Below are positions 44,268 to 53,853 of a DNA stretch of 64,000 bases, in pieces. The notes under the pieces were generated by a model that did no database searches, was not told the origin of the DNA, and saw only the letters and a list, made by a program, of their open reading frames with translations. Where the stretch lies: contig NZ_QKWY01000001.1 of NCBI RefSeq assembly GCF_003248355.1, positions 3,881,786 through 3,945,785 on the forward strand, written 5' to 3'. The position numbers and the translations under genes were made by a program. Each line of letters begins with the position of its first letter. Within the stretch, counting starts at the first letter, position 1. The DNA comes from Streptomyces sp. AC1-42W (GTDB lineage: Bacteria; Actinomycetota; Actinomycetes; Streptomycetales; Streptomycetaceae).

Positions 44268-44308
44268 GGGGAGCTCTCCTTCGAAAAGTCGGGGGTGTGG
44301 TGGCGGGC

Positions 44309-45856
44309 TCAGGCCGGGACGGCGAGCCCGCTGACGTCGGCGGCGGCGACGAAGCGGTCCGGGCGCACGGCCACCGCGCGGGCGCCGTACCGGCGCAGCC
44401 AGGGCCCGAGCACGCCCTCCAGGTCGACCAGCTCGTCGGGGCCCTCGGTGTACGCGCTCCGCGGGCGCACCGCCCGGTAGCGAGCGCCGAGCGCGTCCCA
44501 CTGCCGGCGCTCCTCCTCGCTCAGCAGCGTCGAGGGGTCGACGTCGTCGCCCAACAGCACGAACCCGTCGCCCAGCACCTCGTCCAGGCGCGCCATCCGG
44601 CCCGCCGTGTCGCCGACGACCGGCTGGGGCACCATCCGGCCGACGACGCTCGTGTCGCCGAGCGGGCCGCGCAGCCAGCCGGCCTCCAGGACCGGCGGTG
44701 CGGTCAGCGGCGGCTCGAACGGCGTGCACAGGTCCTGCGGCGGCGGCGCGGACAGCGCGGCGCGCTCGTCGTCGGAGATCTCCTGCTTGATCACCCGGCC
44801 GAGCTGCACCGCGAGCGAGGTGTAGAACGCGGCGTTCGGGCGGCGCTCCGCCTCGTAGGTGTCGAGCCAGGACTCGGGCAGCCGTCCGGCGAGCACGCGG
44901 CCCAGCTTCCAGCCCAGGTTGTGCGCGTCGCGCATCCCGGTCTGCATCCCGGCACCCGCCCACGGCGGCATCAGGTGCGCGGCGTCACCGGCGAGGAAGA
45001 CGCGCCCCGAGCGCCAGGTCTCGGCCATGCGCACGTGGTGGCGGTAGAAGGCGTGCTGATGGATCTCGACGTCGTCCTCACTCACCCCCAGCGCCTTCAG
45101 CAGCGGCCACACCTCGGCGGCGGTCGGGAAGTCGGCCTCGGTCTCGTGAGGCTTGAGCGGGATCTCCCAGCGGTGGTTGCCGGCCGACAGGGCGATGTCG
45201 ACGACCGGGCGTTCCTTGTCCGTCCAGAAGGTGAGGAAGTCGCGGTCGGGCCACCAGCGCTTGACCCGGCAGTCGATGACCACCCAGGTCGTCTCGCCGG
45301 TGTCGCCGAGCAGCGGGATGCCGAGCCGCTGCCGGGTCGCGCTGCTGCCGCCGTCGGCGGCGACGGCGTACCGGGTGCGGTAGCGGGTGACCTCGCCGGT
45401 CGCGGTGTCCGTGGTGGTGAGCGTGACGCCGGAGTCGTCCTGCTCGATCTCCGTCACCTCGGCGCCGTAGCGTACCGAGATCAGCTCGCTCCGGTCCTGC
45501 GCGCAGGCGCGCAGCTCGCTCTCCATGGTCGGCTGGTAGATGTTGTAGAAGCGCGGGCCGGACCCCAGCGTCGACGGCGGGTGCTCGATGCGCATCACCT
45601 CGTCGCCGTCATAGGTCACCCAGCGCAGCGCACGCTGCGGGTCGATGACCTTCTCGACGCGCGCGCCGATGCCGAGGCCCTGGAAGATCCGCATGGTCCA
45701 GTCGTTGACCGTGACGGCCCGGGCCCGCGGATAGATGTCCCTGTCGCGCTCAAGAGCGAGGACGCTCGCGCCCTGCTGCGCGAGGGTCAGAGCACCGACG
45801 ACCCCTGTGGGGCCGTAGCCGATGACAGCGACGTCCGCGTCGAAGTTCTGGGGCAT
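44309..45856 (-). CDS. FAD-dependent aromatic hydroxylase, intact copy
   Basis: A 515-aa MhpA-type flavoprotein monooxygenase. The GxGxxG motif VIGYGPTGVVGALTLA is N-terminal, then VAADGGSSATRQRLG (DG motif) and GDAAHLMPPWAGAGMQTG. These hydroxylate monohydric phenolic acids to catechols for extradiol cleavage; 3-(3-hydroxyphenyl)propionate or 3-(2-hydroxyphenyl)propionate are possible substrates. The ATG 45856 follows AAGGAGGCC. It opens the meta-cleavage operon and is divergent from TetR. The mirrored copy at 62381 is broken by single-base contractions. Confidence 0.9.
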   Translation of the reverse strand: MPQNFDADVAVIGYGPTGVVGALTLAQQGASVLALERDRDIYPRARAVTVNDWTMRIFQGLGIGARVEKVIDPQRALRWVTYDGDEVMRIEHPPSTLGSGPRFYNIYQPTMESELRACAQDRSELISVRYGAEVTEIEQDDSGVTLTTTDTATGEVTRYRTRYAVAADGGSSATRQRLGIPLLGDTGETTWVVIDCRVKRWWPDRDFLTFWTDKERPVVDIALSAGNHRWEIPLKPHETEADFPTAAEVWPLLKALGVSEDDVEIHQHAFYRHHVRMAETWRSGRVFLAGDAAHLMPPWAGAGMQTGMRDAHNLGWKLGRVLAGRLPESWLDTYEAERRPNAAFYTSLAVQLGRVIKQEISDDERAALSAPPPQDLCTPFEPPLTAPPVLEAGWLRGPLGDTSVVGRMVPQPVVGDTAGRMARLDEVLGDGFVLLGDDVDPSTLLSEEERRQWDALGARYRAVRPRSAYTEGPDELVDLEGVLGPWLRRYGARAVAVRPDRFVAAADVSGLAVPA

Positions 45857-45880
45857 GGCGGCCTCCTTGCCGTCCAAGTT

Positions 45881-45902
45881 TTGGACCGGTCGTTCAGTCC
45901 AA
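45881..45902. promoter_or_regulatory. TetR operator upstream of hydroxylase
   Basis: TTGGAC and GTCCAA arms are separated by 10 bp, giving a 22-bp interrupted palindrome with a GACCGGTCGTTCAGTC core, 25 bp before the hydroxylase start. It is a good site for the divergent TetR. The mirror copy is at about 62335-62356. Confidence 0.6.
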
Positions 45903-46104
45903 TAGTGGGGACTGTCACACGCCCCAAACAGCCCGGTCAAGGGCATACGGGACGGATTCCGCACAGCAGAATCAACGTGCGGAACGAACCCGGACGCCTA
46001 GGCTTCAGGGTTCGGCCGGCCGCCGAGCCCTGCGGAACCACGGCACGCGAGCGCCCGGCATACCCGGACAAAGACTCCGGACTGCCCCGGTCACGCCCCT
46101 GGGT

Positions 46105-46806
46105 ATGCTTCGGTGCGTGGAACCCAGGAGCGACAAGAGCGGCAATCGCAGGGGACGGCGCTCACGGGACGAGATCCTGGAGGCCGCCTCCCACCTGATG
46201 GCCGAGCGCGGGTTCGCGGCGACGACGCTCTCGGAACTGAGCCGCGTCTCAGGGGTGCCCAAGAGCGCCGTCTACCACCACTTCCGCTCCAAGGCGGGGC
46301 TGCTGTCCGCGGTGATGGAGCGCGGCGCGCACGCGTTCTTCGAGCACATGGCGAAGGCCCAGGAACGCCCACCGCGCGAGCGCGGCGTCCGCGAGCGGCT
46401 CGGCTGGTACCTCCAGCGCACCGGCGAGGTCTTCCTCGCCCACCCCGACTTCCTGCGGCTGCACCTGATCCTGGTCATGAACGCCGAGGTCATGGACGCG
46501 GCGGAGGCCGGCGAGGTCGAGGCGATCATCGCGCGGGTGCGGCGTGACGGCCGCGCCCACATGAACCGCATGATCGCCGACTCCTTCGCCGCCTACGGCC
46601 CCGAAACCGCCCAGGCCGTCGCCGACCGCCTCGACTACTTCGCCATCGCCGGATTCGACGGCGCGTTCGTCGCCTGGCAGGCCGACCCGTCCCGCTCCCT
46701 GACCGATGCGATGGACCAGCTCACGGACGCGGTGGCGGCCCTCGGCGAATCCCTCGCACGCACAACGCCGGACACGGCAAACCTGGACAGCGCGCCCACC
46801 CGGTGA
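46105..46806 (+). CDS. TetR-family regulator, intact copy
   Basis: A 233-aa protein with a TetR helix-turn-helix (FAATTLSELSRVSGVPKSAVYHHF in part, quoted as TLSELSRVSGVPKSAVYHHF) and a C-terminal TetR_C domain. It faces the meta-cleavage operon across about 250 bp containing the TTGGAC/GTCCAA operator, so it probably represses that operon until the substrate or a CoA ester binds. The ATG 46105 is used; GTG 46117 is possible. The right-arm copy has a frameshift near its C-terminus. Confidence 0.85.
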   Translation: MLRCVEPRSDKSGNRRGRRSRDEILEAASHLMAERGFAATTLSELSRVSGVPKSAVYHHFRSKAGLLSAVMERGAHAFFEHMAKAQERPPRERGVRERLGWYLQRTGEVFLAHPDFLRLHLILVMNAEVMDAAEAGEVEAIIARVRRDGRAHMNRMIADSFAAYGPETAQAVADRLDYFAIAGFDGAFVAWQADPSRSLTDAMDQLTDAVAALGESLARTTPDTANLDSAPTR

Positions 46807-46811
46807 CCTAA

Positions 46812-47366
46812 CTACGCGTCGGGCCTGCTCGCGCGTCCCTGCCCGAGGCGGATGAACGCCTTGCCGGAGTCGAAGTCGACAGAGTTGGGCGGCGCACCGG
46901 AGTCGGCGTCGTCTCGGCAGGTGAGTTGGCGTTCCCGCTCTTGTCGGACATGACGCTGCGATGGATGGAAGAGCTCGCCCCATGTCTCCACAGCCGACGC
47001 TCCACCACCGCCATGTTTGCGCCGACGCCGGCCGACCCACATGAAGAGGACAAGCCACAGGGCGATGGCGACACCGCCGATCGTCAACAGCAAAGGACGT
47101 CGCCTCCCAGCGTCGGCGTCTGTCTTCCCGACAGTCTGCCGACCACCGGGAAGCGTTGTCGATGACCCGGCCAACGATGCGAGCCGATGCCCGGTACGAA
47201 GACTCGTCCGATACCCGGAGGCGGCCGCGTCGCTGTGAGTGCGAATCCCTGCCAGCGCCGGCCATAGTGCGGGAGCTCGCGACCACAGTGACGGCGAAGT
47301 CTCTAGAAGGCAGGCCGCCTCACGTTGCCGCCTTGCCCCTGCGGAAGCGAGCCCAGCTCTCTCCAT
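46812..47366 (-). CDS. DUF6191-like membrane protein
   Basis: The C-terminal part has one membrane helix (LLLTIGGVAIALWLVLFMWVG) and then ELFHPSQRHVRQERERQLTC and VDFDSGKAFIRLG, the pattern of small actinobacterial DUF6191 proteins. The 5' portion upstream of the helix is low-complexity, so the real start is likely internal. The gene lies between TetR and a Nudix gene. Its function is unknown. The right-arm copy is shifted by one base near 61131. Confidence 0.55.
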   Translation of the reverse strand: MERAGLASAGARRQREAACLLETSPSLWSRAPALWPALAGIRTHSDAAASGYRTSLRTGHRLASLAGSSTTLPGGRQTVGKTDADAGRRRPLLLTIGGVAIALWLVLFMWVGRRRRKHGGGGASAVETWGELFHPSQRHVRQERERQLTCRDDADSGAPPNSVDFDSGKAFIRLGQGRASRPDA

Positions 47367-47381
47367 GCAGGAAGTGCCTGT

Positions 47382-47876
47382 TCACAGGCCGAGCCGGATC
47401 GGCCGGGACGGAGTACCGGCGGTGATCAGCGTCGTCAGGGAAGACGCGAGGTCGCGCGGGGAGAACAGGTCCGAACCGGCATAGGACGCGATTTCGTGAG
47501 GGCGCCACCACTTCAGACCGCTGATGCACTCTGCGGCGAGCTGGTCGTCGGACAGGGTTCCGCGCGGCTTGAATGCGGCAGTGCGTACGAGGAAATAGTC
47601 GTTGATGACGCCGTCGTATCCCTCGACATGTCCGGGTGCCACAACTTCCTGGTGCCAAACGTGCGGCGGATCGGCTGGGACGGCAAGCCCGACCTCCTCC
47701 TGCAGTTCGCGGCTCAGCGCGGCAAGCGGCGTTTCACCCGGCTCGATCCCTCCGCCGGGAGTGGCCCACACCACGGTTCCCGTCGGCTCTGGAATCGCGA
47801 ACCGGCAGAGAAGGACTCGCCCGTCCTTGTCGAGGATGATTGCGCGGACTGAATGACGCAGTTTCACAGACGGCAT
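47382..47876 (-). CDS. Nudix hydrolase
   Basis: A 164-aa protein. The Nudix box is complete (GGGIEPGETPLAALSRELQE then EVGL, residues about 41-64). A TAGCGT box seven bases before the ATG suggests a leaderless transcript. Short Nudix proteins like this hydrolyse modified nucleotides or nucleoside-diphosphate derivatives; substrate unknown. It is complete here and in the mirror copy at 60363-60857. Confidence 0.85.
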   Translation of the reverse strand: MPSVKLRHSVRAIILDKDGRVLLCRFAIPEPTGTVVWATPGGGIEPGETPLAALSRELQEEVGLAVPADPPHVWHQEVVAPGHVEGYDGVINDYFLVRTAAFKPRGTLSDDQLAAECISGLKWWRPHEIASYAGSDLFSPRDLASSLTTLITAGTPSRPIRLGL

Positions 47877-48167
47877 CCGGACACGCTAGCGGGCGTGCAA
47901 CCAGGCGCGATGTGATTGAACAGGCCCCAGCCCAGTAGCTCACCGATACCGACCAAGGAAGCTGAGCCAGAGCCCTAGCACCGCAGGGGGCTGCTCACCG
48001 CGTGCGTGTCAGCGGTCTGGGGATGTCGACTGTCTGTTCGCCGCGTACCCGCCAGCTGTGCGCACGATTGCTTCACATTTTCCACGTCACCAACGCGGCG
48101 CTCGGTGGCATGGTTGATCGACTGGCGAGCGCCGTGCCAGTACGTCTGCTTTTGGGGGGAATTTCTC

Positions 48168-48458
48168 ATGCGTATCCGCACTGCTGTCGCTTCCACCGCC
48201 GTTGCTCTGCTCGTTCTGTTGGGTTCAACTGCGTGCTCAGCCTCTTCGGGCGACACGCCTGCATCCCCCAGTTCGGAGTCCACGAAGGACGGGGCCAAGC
48301 AGGAGCAGGTGTCCCAGAACGAGCCCGCAGTCGATCCTTCGAACTGTGCGGTTCCTTCCGAGGAGATGCCAGAGGAATGCGAGGTCCACCCGTCCTTCGC
48401 GGCGACCGAAGAGGGGGTCCCGGCCGAGGGGATGCCCACACCGGCGCCCAGCAACTAG
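48168..48458 (+). CDS. Small lipoprotein
   Basis: A 96-aa protein. The signal sequence MRIRTAVASTAVALLVLLGS ends at a lipobox-like STAC, so it is probably a lipoprotein. The mature part is acidic, rich in Ser, Pro and Glu, with two further Cys (SNCAVP, EECEVHP), likely a disulphide. No family is recognised. A purine-rich GGGGGGAA lies before the ATG. Nothing else is seen in 47877-48167. Confidence 0.6.
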   Translation: MRIRTAVASTAVALLVLLGSTACSASSGDTPASPSSESTKDGAKQEQVSQNEPAVDPSNCAVPSEEMPEECEVHPSFAATEEGVPAEGMPTPAPSN

Positions 48459-48604
48459 GACACGACGGGCGGGCCGATTCATCGGTCCCCGCCCCTGCAT
48501 CGGCTACACCCCCACCTACGCTTCCGCCAGCTGCTTTCAGCCCTACGGCGATGTCTCTACGCGGCGGACCTGCTGGCCTCGACACGGGAGAGTGATACCA
48601 GCCT

Positions 48605-49027
48605 GTGGCATGGCCGGACTGGCTTCCGGTGGACGGTCAGCAGCAAGAGCGGAAACGCACGGAGCGGCTCAGCGACTTCGCCCCATCCCTGCGACGGCCT
48701 GGCCACCTCGAAGCTCTCGACGGCAAGCACAGGGGGGAGGAGGACGAGTGGGAGTTGTACTGGATACGGTTGCCGCTGATCGCCGCCCGCACGGGGGTCG
48801 ACGAGGCGGTTGAACGGACCTGCGCCCACCCCGAAAGTGTTACGTGGTATGCGGCGGGGCACATCGCCGGGCTTCCTGCCGATGCCGGTCGCACAGAGGA
48901 AGCCGTCACCGTCCTTCAACGGCATGCCGACCGGAACAGTCATGACTTGGCTGGTTACCTCATCGGCCTCGGCCAGATCGACGAGGCCCTGACCGTTCTT
49001 CAGCAGCCCCGACCCCAACCGCCGTGA
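48605..49027 (+). CDS. TPR-like hypothetical protein
   Basis: A 140-aa protein of helical repeats, for example ARTGVDEAVERTCAHPESVT, WYAAGHIAGLPADAGRTEEA and GLGQIDEALTVLQQ, typical of Streptomyces tetratricopeptide-like proteins that often end in VLQQPRP. It may be complete, or the C-terminal portion of a longer TPR protein, since upstream frames show no clear start. It probably has a binding role only. The mirror copy is at 59213-59635. Confidence 0.45.
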   Translation: MAWPDWLPVDGQQQERKRTERLSDFAPSLRRPGHLEALDGKHRGEEDEWELYWIRLPLIAARTGVDEAVERTCAHPESVTWYAAGHIAGLPADAGRTEEAVTVLQRHADRNSHDLAGYLIGLGQIDEALTVLQQPRPQPP

Positions 49028-49608
49028 TAGAGACGCCCCACCTGGGGTTGCAGGATCCCCCCATACTGAGGCCCTGCCCACCCGAGGCACGCCGGGGTAG
49101 CCACCCGTCGCCCGGCAAGATCGAGGATCGCGCGCGAGACCGCAGTTCTGACCAGGCCGGCATCTGTTGGCTCCCGCCATAGGAGGCAGCACATAGCGGA
49201 GCCCCATCTCAAATGGATCTCGCTGGGCTTGGTCCATCCACATCACCTGCCCCGGCAGGCCGAACCTTCGCATCCGTCACCCGCAGCACGACGGGCGTTC
49301 GCCGCCCGGGCAGAACCACCGAAGGACCCAGTCCCAGTTCTGTGCAAGGACAACGAGCCCCTGGACGCGCGGTGGCATTGGTAGCAGACTTCCAGCGCGA
49401 CGGTCAGCAGCCGCTGAGACGTCAGAACGCCCGGTGTTACGGCCTGTCCGCTCAAAACATAGTAATGCCGCAGTCTGGGAACCCAGCGGCGGCATCTGTG
49501 CCCGCGATCAGGCGGGGGCGTCGGACTGTGACGACGTGGATTGCGGGTGGTCTGAGGCGTTTGGCGGCGGGCATCGGTTCCACGTGGATCGAGATGAACC
49601 CGGCTTAG
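49028..49608. other. No confident gene
   Basis: Several minus- and plus-strand frames are open, but none has motifs I can name. It borders the IS relic that begins at 49609 and may include decayed insertion sequence. The mirror region is 58632-59212. Confidence 0.4.
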
Positions 49609-49623
49609 GCCGTTTCTGTCGGA

Positions 49624-50148
49624 TCATCGTGCTGACCAGATGAAGATGGCCACGACGTGGAGTTCGGCCAGGTAGACGGTGGCGGTCTTCTCGTAGCGGG
49701 TGTTGATTCCTCGCCACTGTTTGAGGCGGTTGATGCACCGCTCGACGGTGTTGCGCTGCTTGTATGCCTCACGGTCGAAGGCGGGTGGCCGGCCGCCGCA
49801 GCTGCCGCGACGGAGCCGGTGCCCCCGCTGGTCCGCTGGGACCGGGATGACTGTCCGGATTCCCCGTCGTCGCAGGTGCTCGTGGATGGCTCTGGAGGAG
49901 TACGCCATATCAGCAAGAACCACATCCGGCCTGGTGCAGGGACGTCCAATGCTACGGGGAATTCGGATCCGTGCCATCACGTCGATGAAGGCGGGCGCGT
50001 TATCGGCCTGCCCCGCTGTGACCAAGAAAGCCAGAGGCCGACAGTTGCCATCGGATGCAAGGTGGATCTTTGTTGCCCTTCCAAGAACCGAACTCCGCGG
50101 GTAGATCCATCCACGGAGATCCCGTGCGGTACTTCCAAGGGATGGCAT
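49624..50148 (-). pseudogene. IS5-family transposase remnant (C-terminal part)
   Basis: The frame carries ATKIHLASDGNCRPLAFLVT, LADMAYSSRAIHEHLRRR (second catalytic Asp) and QRNTVERCINRLKQWRGI (catalytic Glu) of an IS5-family DDE transposase. The N-terminal half is missing here. Across the inserted IS it resumes as VLTDAQWAWIEPLLSARTP (51060-51120), then WKYRTGSPWMDLPAEFG near 50100-50160. A further internal deletion has removed the first catalytic region, so the enzyme is dead. Confidence 0.7.
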
Positions 50149-50178
50149 TGGATGACCCGCCGTTGGTCACGCCACCTA

Positions 50179-51056
50179 AGGGTTGTCCCGTAACTGCTGG
50201 TCACGGGTGAGATGATCTTGCGGTGGCTGGTGTGATCACGGCGTCGGAGCCGTCCTGGATAGCCCCGTTCACCGGGCTGAGCCCTCGCCTGTTCGGCAAG
50301 CTGGTGACCGTACTGCGGCGCGAGGGTGCGGATGCGGTCCGCAGGGGCCGGCCGTGGAGCCTCCCGCTGGAGGACCGGGCTCTGCTGGTCGCGGCGTACT
50401 GGCGCACAAACTTGACGATGCGCCAGCTCGCCCCGCTCTTCGGGGTGTCCAAGTCGGCAGCGGACCGCATCATCGACCACCTCGGGCCGATGCTCGCGCT
50501 CCAGCCCCGCAAGCGGTTCGCCAAGGACACCGTCCTCATCGTGGACGGCACCCTGGTCCCCACCCGGGACCACACGGTGGCGGAGCAGTCCAAGAATTAC
50601 CGGTACTCGACCAACCATCAGGTCGTCATCGACGCCGACACCCGCCTGGTCGTCGTGGTGGGCCGGCCGCTTGCCGGAAACCGCAACGACTGCAAGGCAT
50701 GGGAGGAATCCGGCGCCAAAGCCGCCGTCGGCAGAACACTCACGATCGCCGACGGCGGCTATCCCGGCACCGGGCTCGTCATGCCCCACCGCCGACGCAA
50801 GGGCGAAGACCTTCCGGACTGGAAGGAAGCACACAACAAGTCCCACAAGCAGGTCCGCGCCCGCGTCGAGCACGTCTTCGCGCGCATGAAGACCTGGAAG
50901 ATCCTCCGCGACTGCCGCCTCAAAGGCGACGGAGTCCACCACGCCATGCTCGGCATTGCCCGGATGCACAACCTCGCCCTCGCCGGATAGACGCACGGCC
51001 CGCACAACGGCCAACCACGCCCAAGGCGGCTCAGAGATCATTTACGGGACAGCCCT
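50179..51056 (+). mobile_element. IS5-family element, MITE-matching ends (left-arm copy)
   Basis: The 878-bp element has terminal repeats AGGG(T/C)TGTCCCGTAA and is flanked by TA (50177-50178, 51057-51058). It interrupts the transposase of the defective IS5-family element. Its ends match the first 15 bp of the 162-bp MITE. Confidence 0.85.
50223..50990 (+). CDS. DDE transposase (DDE_Tnp_4 type)
   Basis: A 255-aa protein started by GTG. A helix-turn-helix (TMRQLAPLFGVSKSAADRII) precedes a DDE domain with Asp in LIVDGTLVPT, Asp in IADGGYPG and Glu in RARVEHVFARMK. The single uninterrupted ORF and the complete triad suggest an active transposase. Its terminal repeats match the MITE, so it is the best candidate for mobilising the MITE in trans. 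Confidence 0.85.
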   Translation: MAGVITASEPSWIAPFTGLSPRLFGKLVTVLRREGADAVRRGRPWSLPLEDRALLVAAYWRTNLTMRQLAPLFGVSKSAADRIIDHLGPMLALQPRKRFAKDTVLIVDGTLVPTRDHTVAEQSKNYRYSTNHQVVIDADTRLVVVVGRPLAGNRNDCKAWEESGAKAAVGRTLTIADGGYPGTGLVMPHRRRKGEDLPDWKEAHNKSHKQVRARVEHVFARMKTWKILRDCRLKGDGVHHAMLGIARMHNLALAG

Positions 51057-51161
51057 TACCACCTCTACGAGGAGTCCGGGCCGACAGCAAAGGCTCGATC
51101 CAGGCCCACTGGGCGTCAGTCAACACACCCGTACAACGCGGGCAGCCTTCGCCGCAACGCC

Positions 51162-51473
51162 TCAGAACCCGGCCACGGACTTGTCGAGCACGCCGCCCAC
51201 GGCACCGTAGATGCTGCAGCGAACGGAGTGTCCGGCTCTGCGGCGGAGCCCGAACCCCACGAAGAACGACACTGTGAAGAGTCCGCCGAGGATCACCGCC
51301 ACGACTGGGCCGTAGACGAAGTACACGACGCATGCGACGACAGCCCAGACCAAGAGAGGGAGGAGCGAACCACGCAACACTGCCCAGAACCTCACCTGCT
51401 CTGGGGCTCCAGGCAGGGTACGTTGACGCCACACCTCTATGTGGTTCCTGGTCGTACAGTTCTCACGCCGCAT
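51162..51473 (-). CDS. 103-aa membrane protein inside IS relic
   Basis: The product has two hydrophobic segments (AVLRGSLLPLLVWAVVACVV and VVAVILGGLFTVSFFVGFGL) within a short basic protein. It lies between the right terminal repeat and the transposase N-terminal fragment of the defective IS5-family element, where such elements normally have only 50-80 bp, so it could be a passenger gene. The ribosome site is weak and no family is recognised. Confidence 0.4.
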   Translation of the reverse strand: MRRENCTTRNHIEVWRQRTLPGAPEQVRFWAVLRGSLLPLLVWAVVACVVYFVYGPVVAVILGGLFTVSFFVGFGLRRRAGHSVRCSIYGAVGGVLDKSVAGF

Positions 51474-51521
51474 GGACCCATTACACCACTGGCTGGTCGC
51501 TGACCCGTAAGAAACGGCCTA

Positions 51522-52322
51522 GTGTCTTGTGATCCGGTTCGTGTCAGTTCGAGTTGTTATTGACGAGTTTCCTCACTCTGGTCGCGACGAGCCGGACCTT
51601 TGCGAGGATCTCGCCGGTGGTCGCGGTCCAGGTGAAGGGTTTCGGGTTCTGGTTCCAGGAGTTGATGTAGTCGCGGATCTGCTTGACCAGGACGTGGACA
51701 CTGGAGAAGGTGCCGCGACGGATGGACTGCCGGGTGATGATCCCGAACCAGATCTCGATCTGGTTCAGCCAGGAAGAGCCGACGGGGGTGAAATGGAAGT
51801 GCACGTGAGGGTTCTTCTCCAGCCACGCCATCACGTCCGGGGTGGTGTGCGTGGACAGGTTGTCCAGCACGATATGGATCTCCTTGCCGGCGTGCGGTTT
51901 CACCACCTTCTTCAGGAAGGCCAGGAAGTTCGCCCCGTTCCGGTTCGGCTTGCATTCGCCGAGTACTTCGCCGGTGGCGATATTCAGCGCGGCGAACAGG
52001 TTCGTGGTGCCGTGCCGCACGTAGTCGTGGGTGCGCTTCTCGGTGGCGGCGAAGGCCACGGGCAGCACCGGCTGGGTCCTGTCCAACGCCTGCACCTGCG
52101 TCTTCTCGTCGACCGACAGGACGACAGCGCCCCCGGGCGGGTCCAGGTACAGACCGACGATATCGGCGACCTTCTCCGCGAACGCCGGGTCTTTCGACAG
52201 TTTGAAAGTGCCCGACCGGTGCGGCTTCAGGTTCTCCTCCCGCCAGACACGGGCGATGTAGTGGAAGGACACCTTGATGCCCTCGCGCCGCTTCAGGTGA
52301 TCGGCCAGTGTGCGCGTGGACC
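51522..52322 (-). pseudogene. IS630-family transposase, C-terminal fragment (left arm)
   Basis: The frame from 52322 to 51544 encodes the catalytic part (SVDEKTQVQALDRTQP, HIVLDNLSTH, WLNQIEIWFGI). The N-terminal part is absent: the IS4 element starts at 52323 and beyond its other end (53854) is unrelated DNA. The terminal repeat and TA are kept at 51520-51522. The N-terminal half exists only in the right arm, at 54061. Confidence 0.85.
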
Positions 52323-53853
52323 CAACGTCGCTCGCTTAGTTCATGATCGCGTAGAGTCTCGGTCTTGTGCCGAGAGATCACATAGTTGGTGAGACGTACC
52401 CGGAGCGGGTCCGGATGGGGGTGCTGTCGCGTACGTTCACGCCCGAGCTGGTCGACTTCGTGGTCGATGAGGCGGGGGCGCGCGAGGAGCGGACCCGGTC
52501 GTTGCCGGCCCGGCTGATGGTGTATTTCGTCCTGACGATGTGGCTGTTCAGCGGTGACGGATACGGCCTGGTGCTGCGGGAGTTGGTGGAGCACTGGCCG
52601 CGCCGGGCGCGGGAGGTGTGGCGTCCGGCGCGCACGGGGTCTCTGACAACGGCGCGGGCCCGGCTGGGTGCGGGGCCGCTGCGACTGCTCTTCGACCGGG
52701 TCGCCGGTTGCACCGGCACTGCGGCCACGCCGGGGGCTTTCTGGCGCGGGCTGCGGCTGACCTCCATGGACGGCACACTGCTGGACGTTCCTGACAGCGA
52801 GGCGAACGCTGCCGCCTACACCCGTGCCTCCAACGGAAATCGGCCTGGACCGTACCCGCAGGTGAGGCTCCTCGCGCTGGTGGAGTGCGGCACGAAGGCG
52901 TTGATCGGTGCGGTCTTCGACTCCTTCGCCGTCGGCGAGCGCACCTTGGCCGCCCGCCTCCTGGTGCACCTGCGGGAAGGCATCCTGTTGATGGCCGACC
53001 GGGGCTTTCCAGCCTATGAGCTGTGGCGGGCAGCCGCGGTCACCGGGGCCGAACTCCTGTGGCGGGTCTCGGATTCCTTCACCCTGCGGCCGCATGAGGT
53101 TCTGGCCGACGGCACCTTCCTCACCCGCCTGAACGGGCCGCGCGGCGCCCGGATCACCGTGCGCGCCGTGGAGTACACCGTGGTCACCACCACGATCGGC
53201 GCGGACGGCGACAGTGAGGAGACCTCGGAGCTGTTCTGCCTGATCACCACGCTCCTGGACCCCGAGGCGGCACCCGCCGCAGAGCTGGCAGAGCTGTACA
53301 CCGCCCGCTGGACCAGCGAGACGATCTTCAAGCACATCAAGATCGAACAGCGGGGAGGACGCACCGCGACCCTCCGGTCCAACAGTCCCGCCATGGTCGA
53401 GCAGGAACTGTGGGCCATGCTCTGCGTCTACCAGGCCGTACACGACCTGGCCGTGGACGCCGCCCACCACGCGAACCTCCCCGTCTCGCACATCAGCTTC
53501 AAGAACACCCTCGCCGCCGCCCGACGTTCCGTCGGCGCGGACTTTCCCCCCTCGGCAACTGGCCGCCAGGATCCGTGACATCCAGGCCGACCTGACCCGC
53601 GAGGCCGTCCGTCCCCGCCCCGGACGTGCCGCACCCCGCGCCACCAAACGCAGCACCACCGGATACCGCACCCTCAAACCGGACGAGCCCGCCACCACCA
53701 AGGTCACCCACACGATCAGCCTCTCGCTCTTCCCCGAAGAACGACGACCACGCAAGCCGCGGGCGAAGCCGAGACCCCTGCAACTCGCCCCGCAGGAAAC
53801 GACGTCACCGACACTCAAAGACATGGCGACGGCCATCTAATAGAGCGACGTTG
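52323..53853 (+). mobile_element. IS4-family element, left-arm copy
   Basis: The 1531-bp element has terminal repeats beginning CAACGTC(G/A)CTC and ending near TTAG. The outer flank is the reverse complement of GGTCCACGCG, the 10-bp duplication seen on both sides of the right copy. The inner flank (GCCTCGGAGA) does not match, showing that this copy is a recombinant. Confidence 0.85.
52367..53840 (+). CDS. IS4-family transposase, frame shift near C-terminus
   Basis: The first 403 aa (52367-53578) have the DDE residues: SMDGTLLDVPDSEANAAAY, LLMADRGFPAYEL and the YREK signature YTARWTSETIFKHIK. The family tail continues in another frame as RQLAARIRDIQADLTREA to a TAA at 53838-53840, after a six-C run near 53553. 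The same run is present in the other copy, so the shift predates the palindrome or is programmed. The full product would be about 490 aa. Confidence 0.8.

Larger units (their letters stand above)
49609..51519 (-). mobile_element. Defective IS5-family element containing a second IS and a membrane-protein ORF
   Basis: The ends are GGCCGTTTCTGTCGG (left) and GGCCGTTTCTTACGG read inward from the right, both flanked by TA. The transposase is split by the IS at 50179-51056 and internally deleted, so it is not autonomous. A 103-aa membrane-protein ORF lies between the right end and the transposase start. The right TA (51520-51521) also borders the IS630 copy. Confidence 0.7.
44230..53853. repeat. 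Giant inverted repeat, left arm (continues left as far as can be compared)
   Basis: Each position p from the inner end outward matches the complement of about 108240-p. All genes recur in mirror order, with identical translations over long stretches. The inner end coincides with the IS4 terminus at 53853. The left limit is set only by the window ending, at the mirror of position 64000. Confidence 0.95.

Noticed and set aside
51557..53836. A 759-aa minus-strand frame, and its mirror at 54404-56683
   Set aside because: It crosses two insertion sequences and is antisense to the IS4 transposase for most of its length; only the real IS630 and IS4 frames carry motifs.
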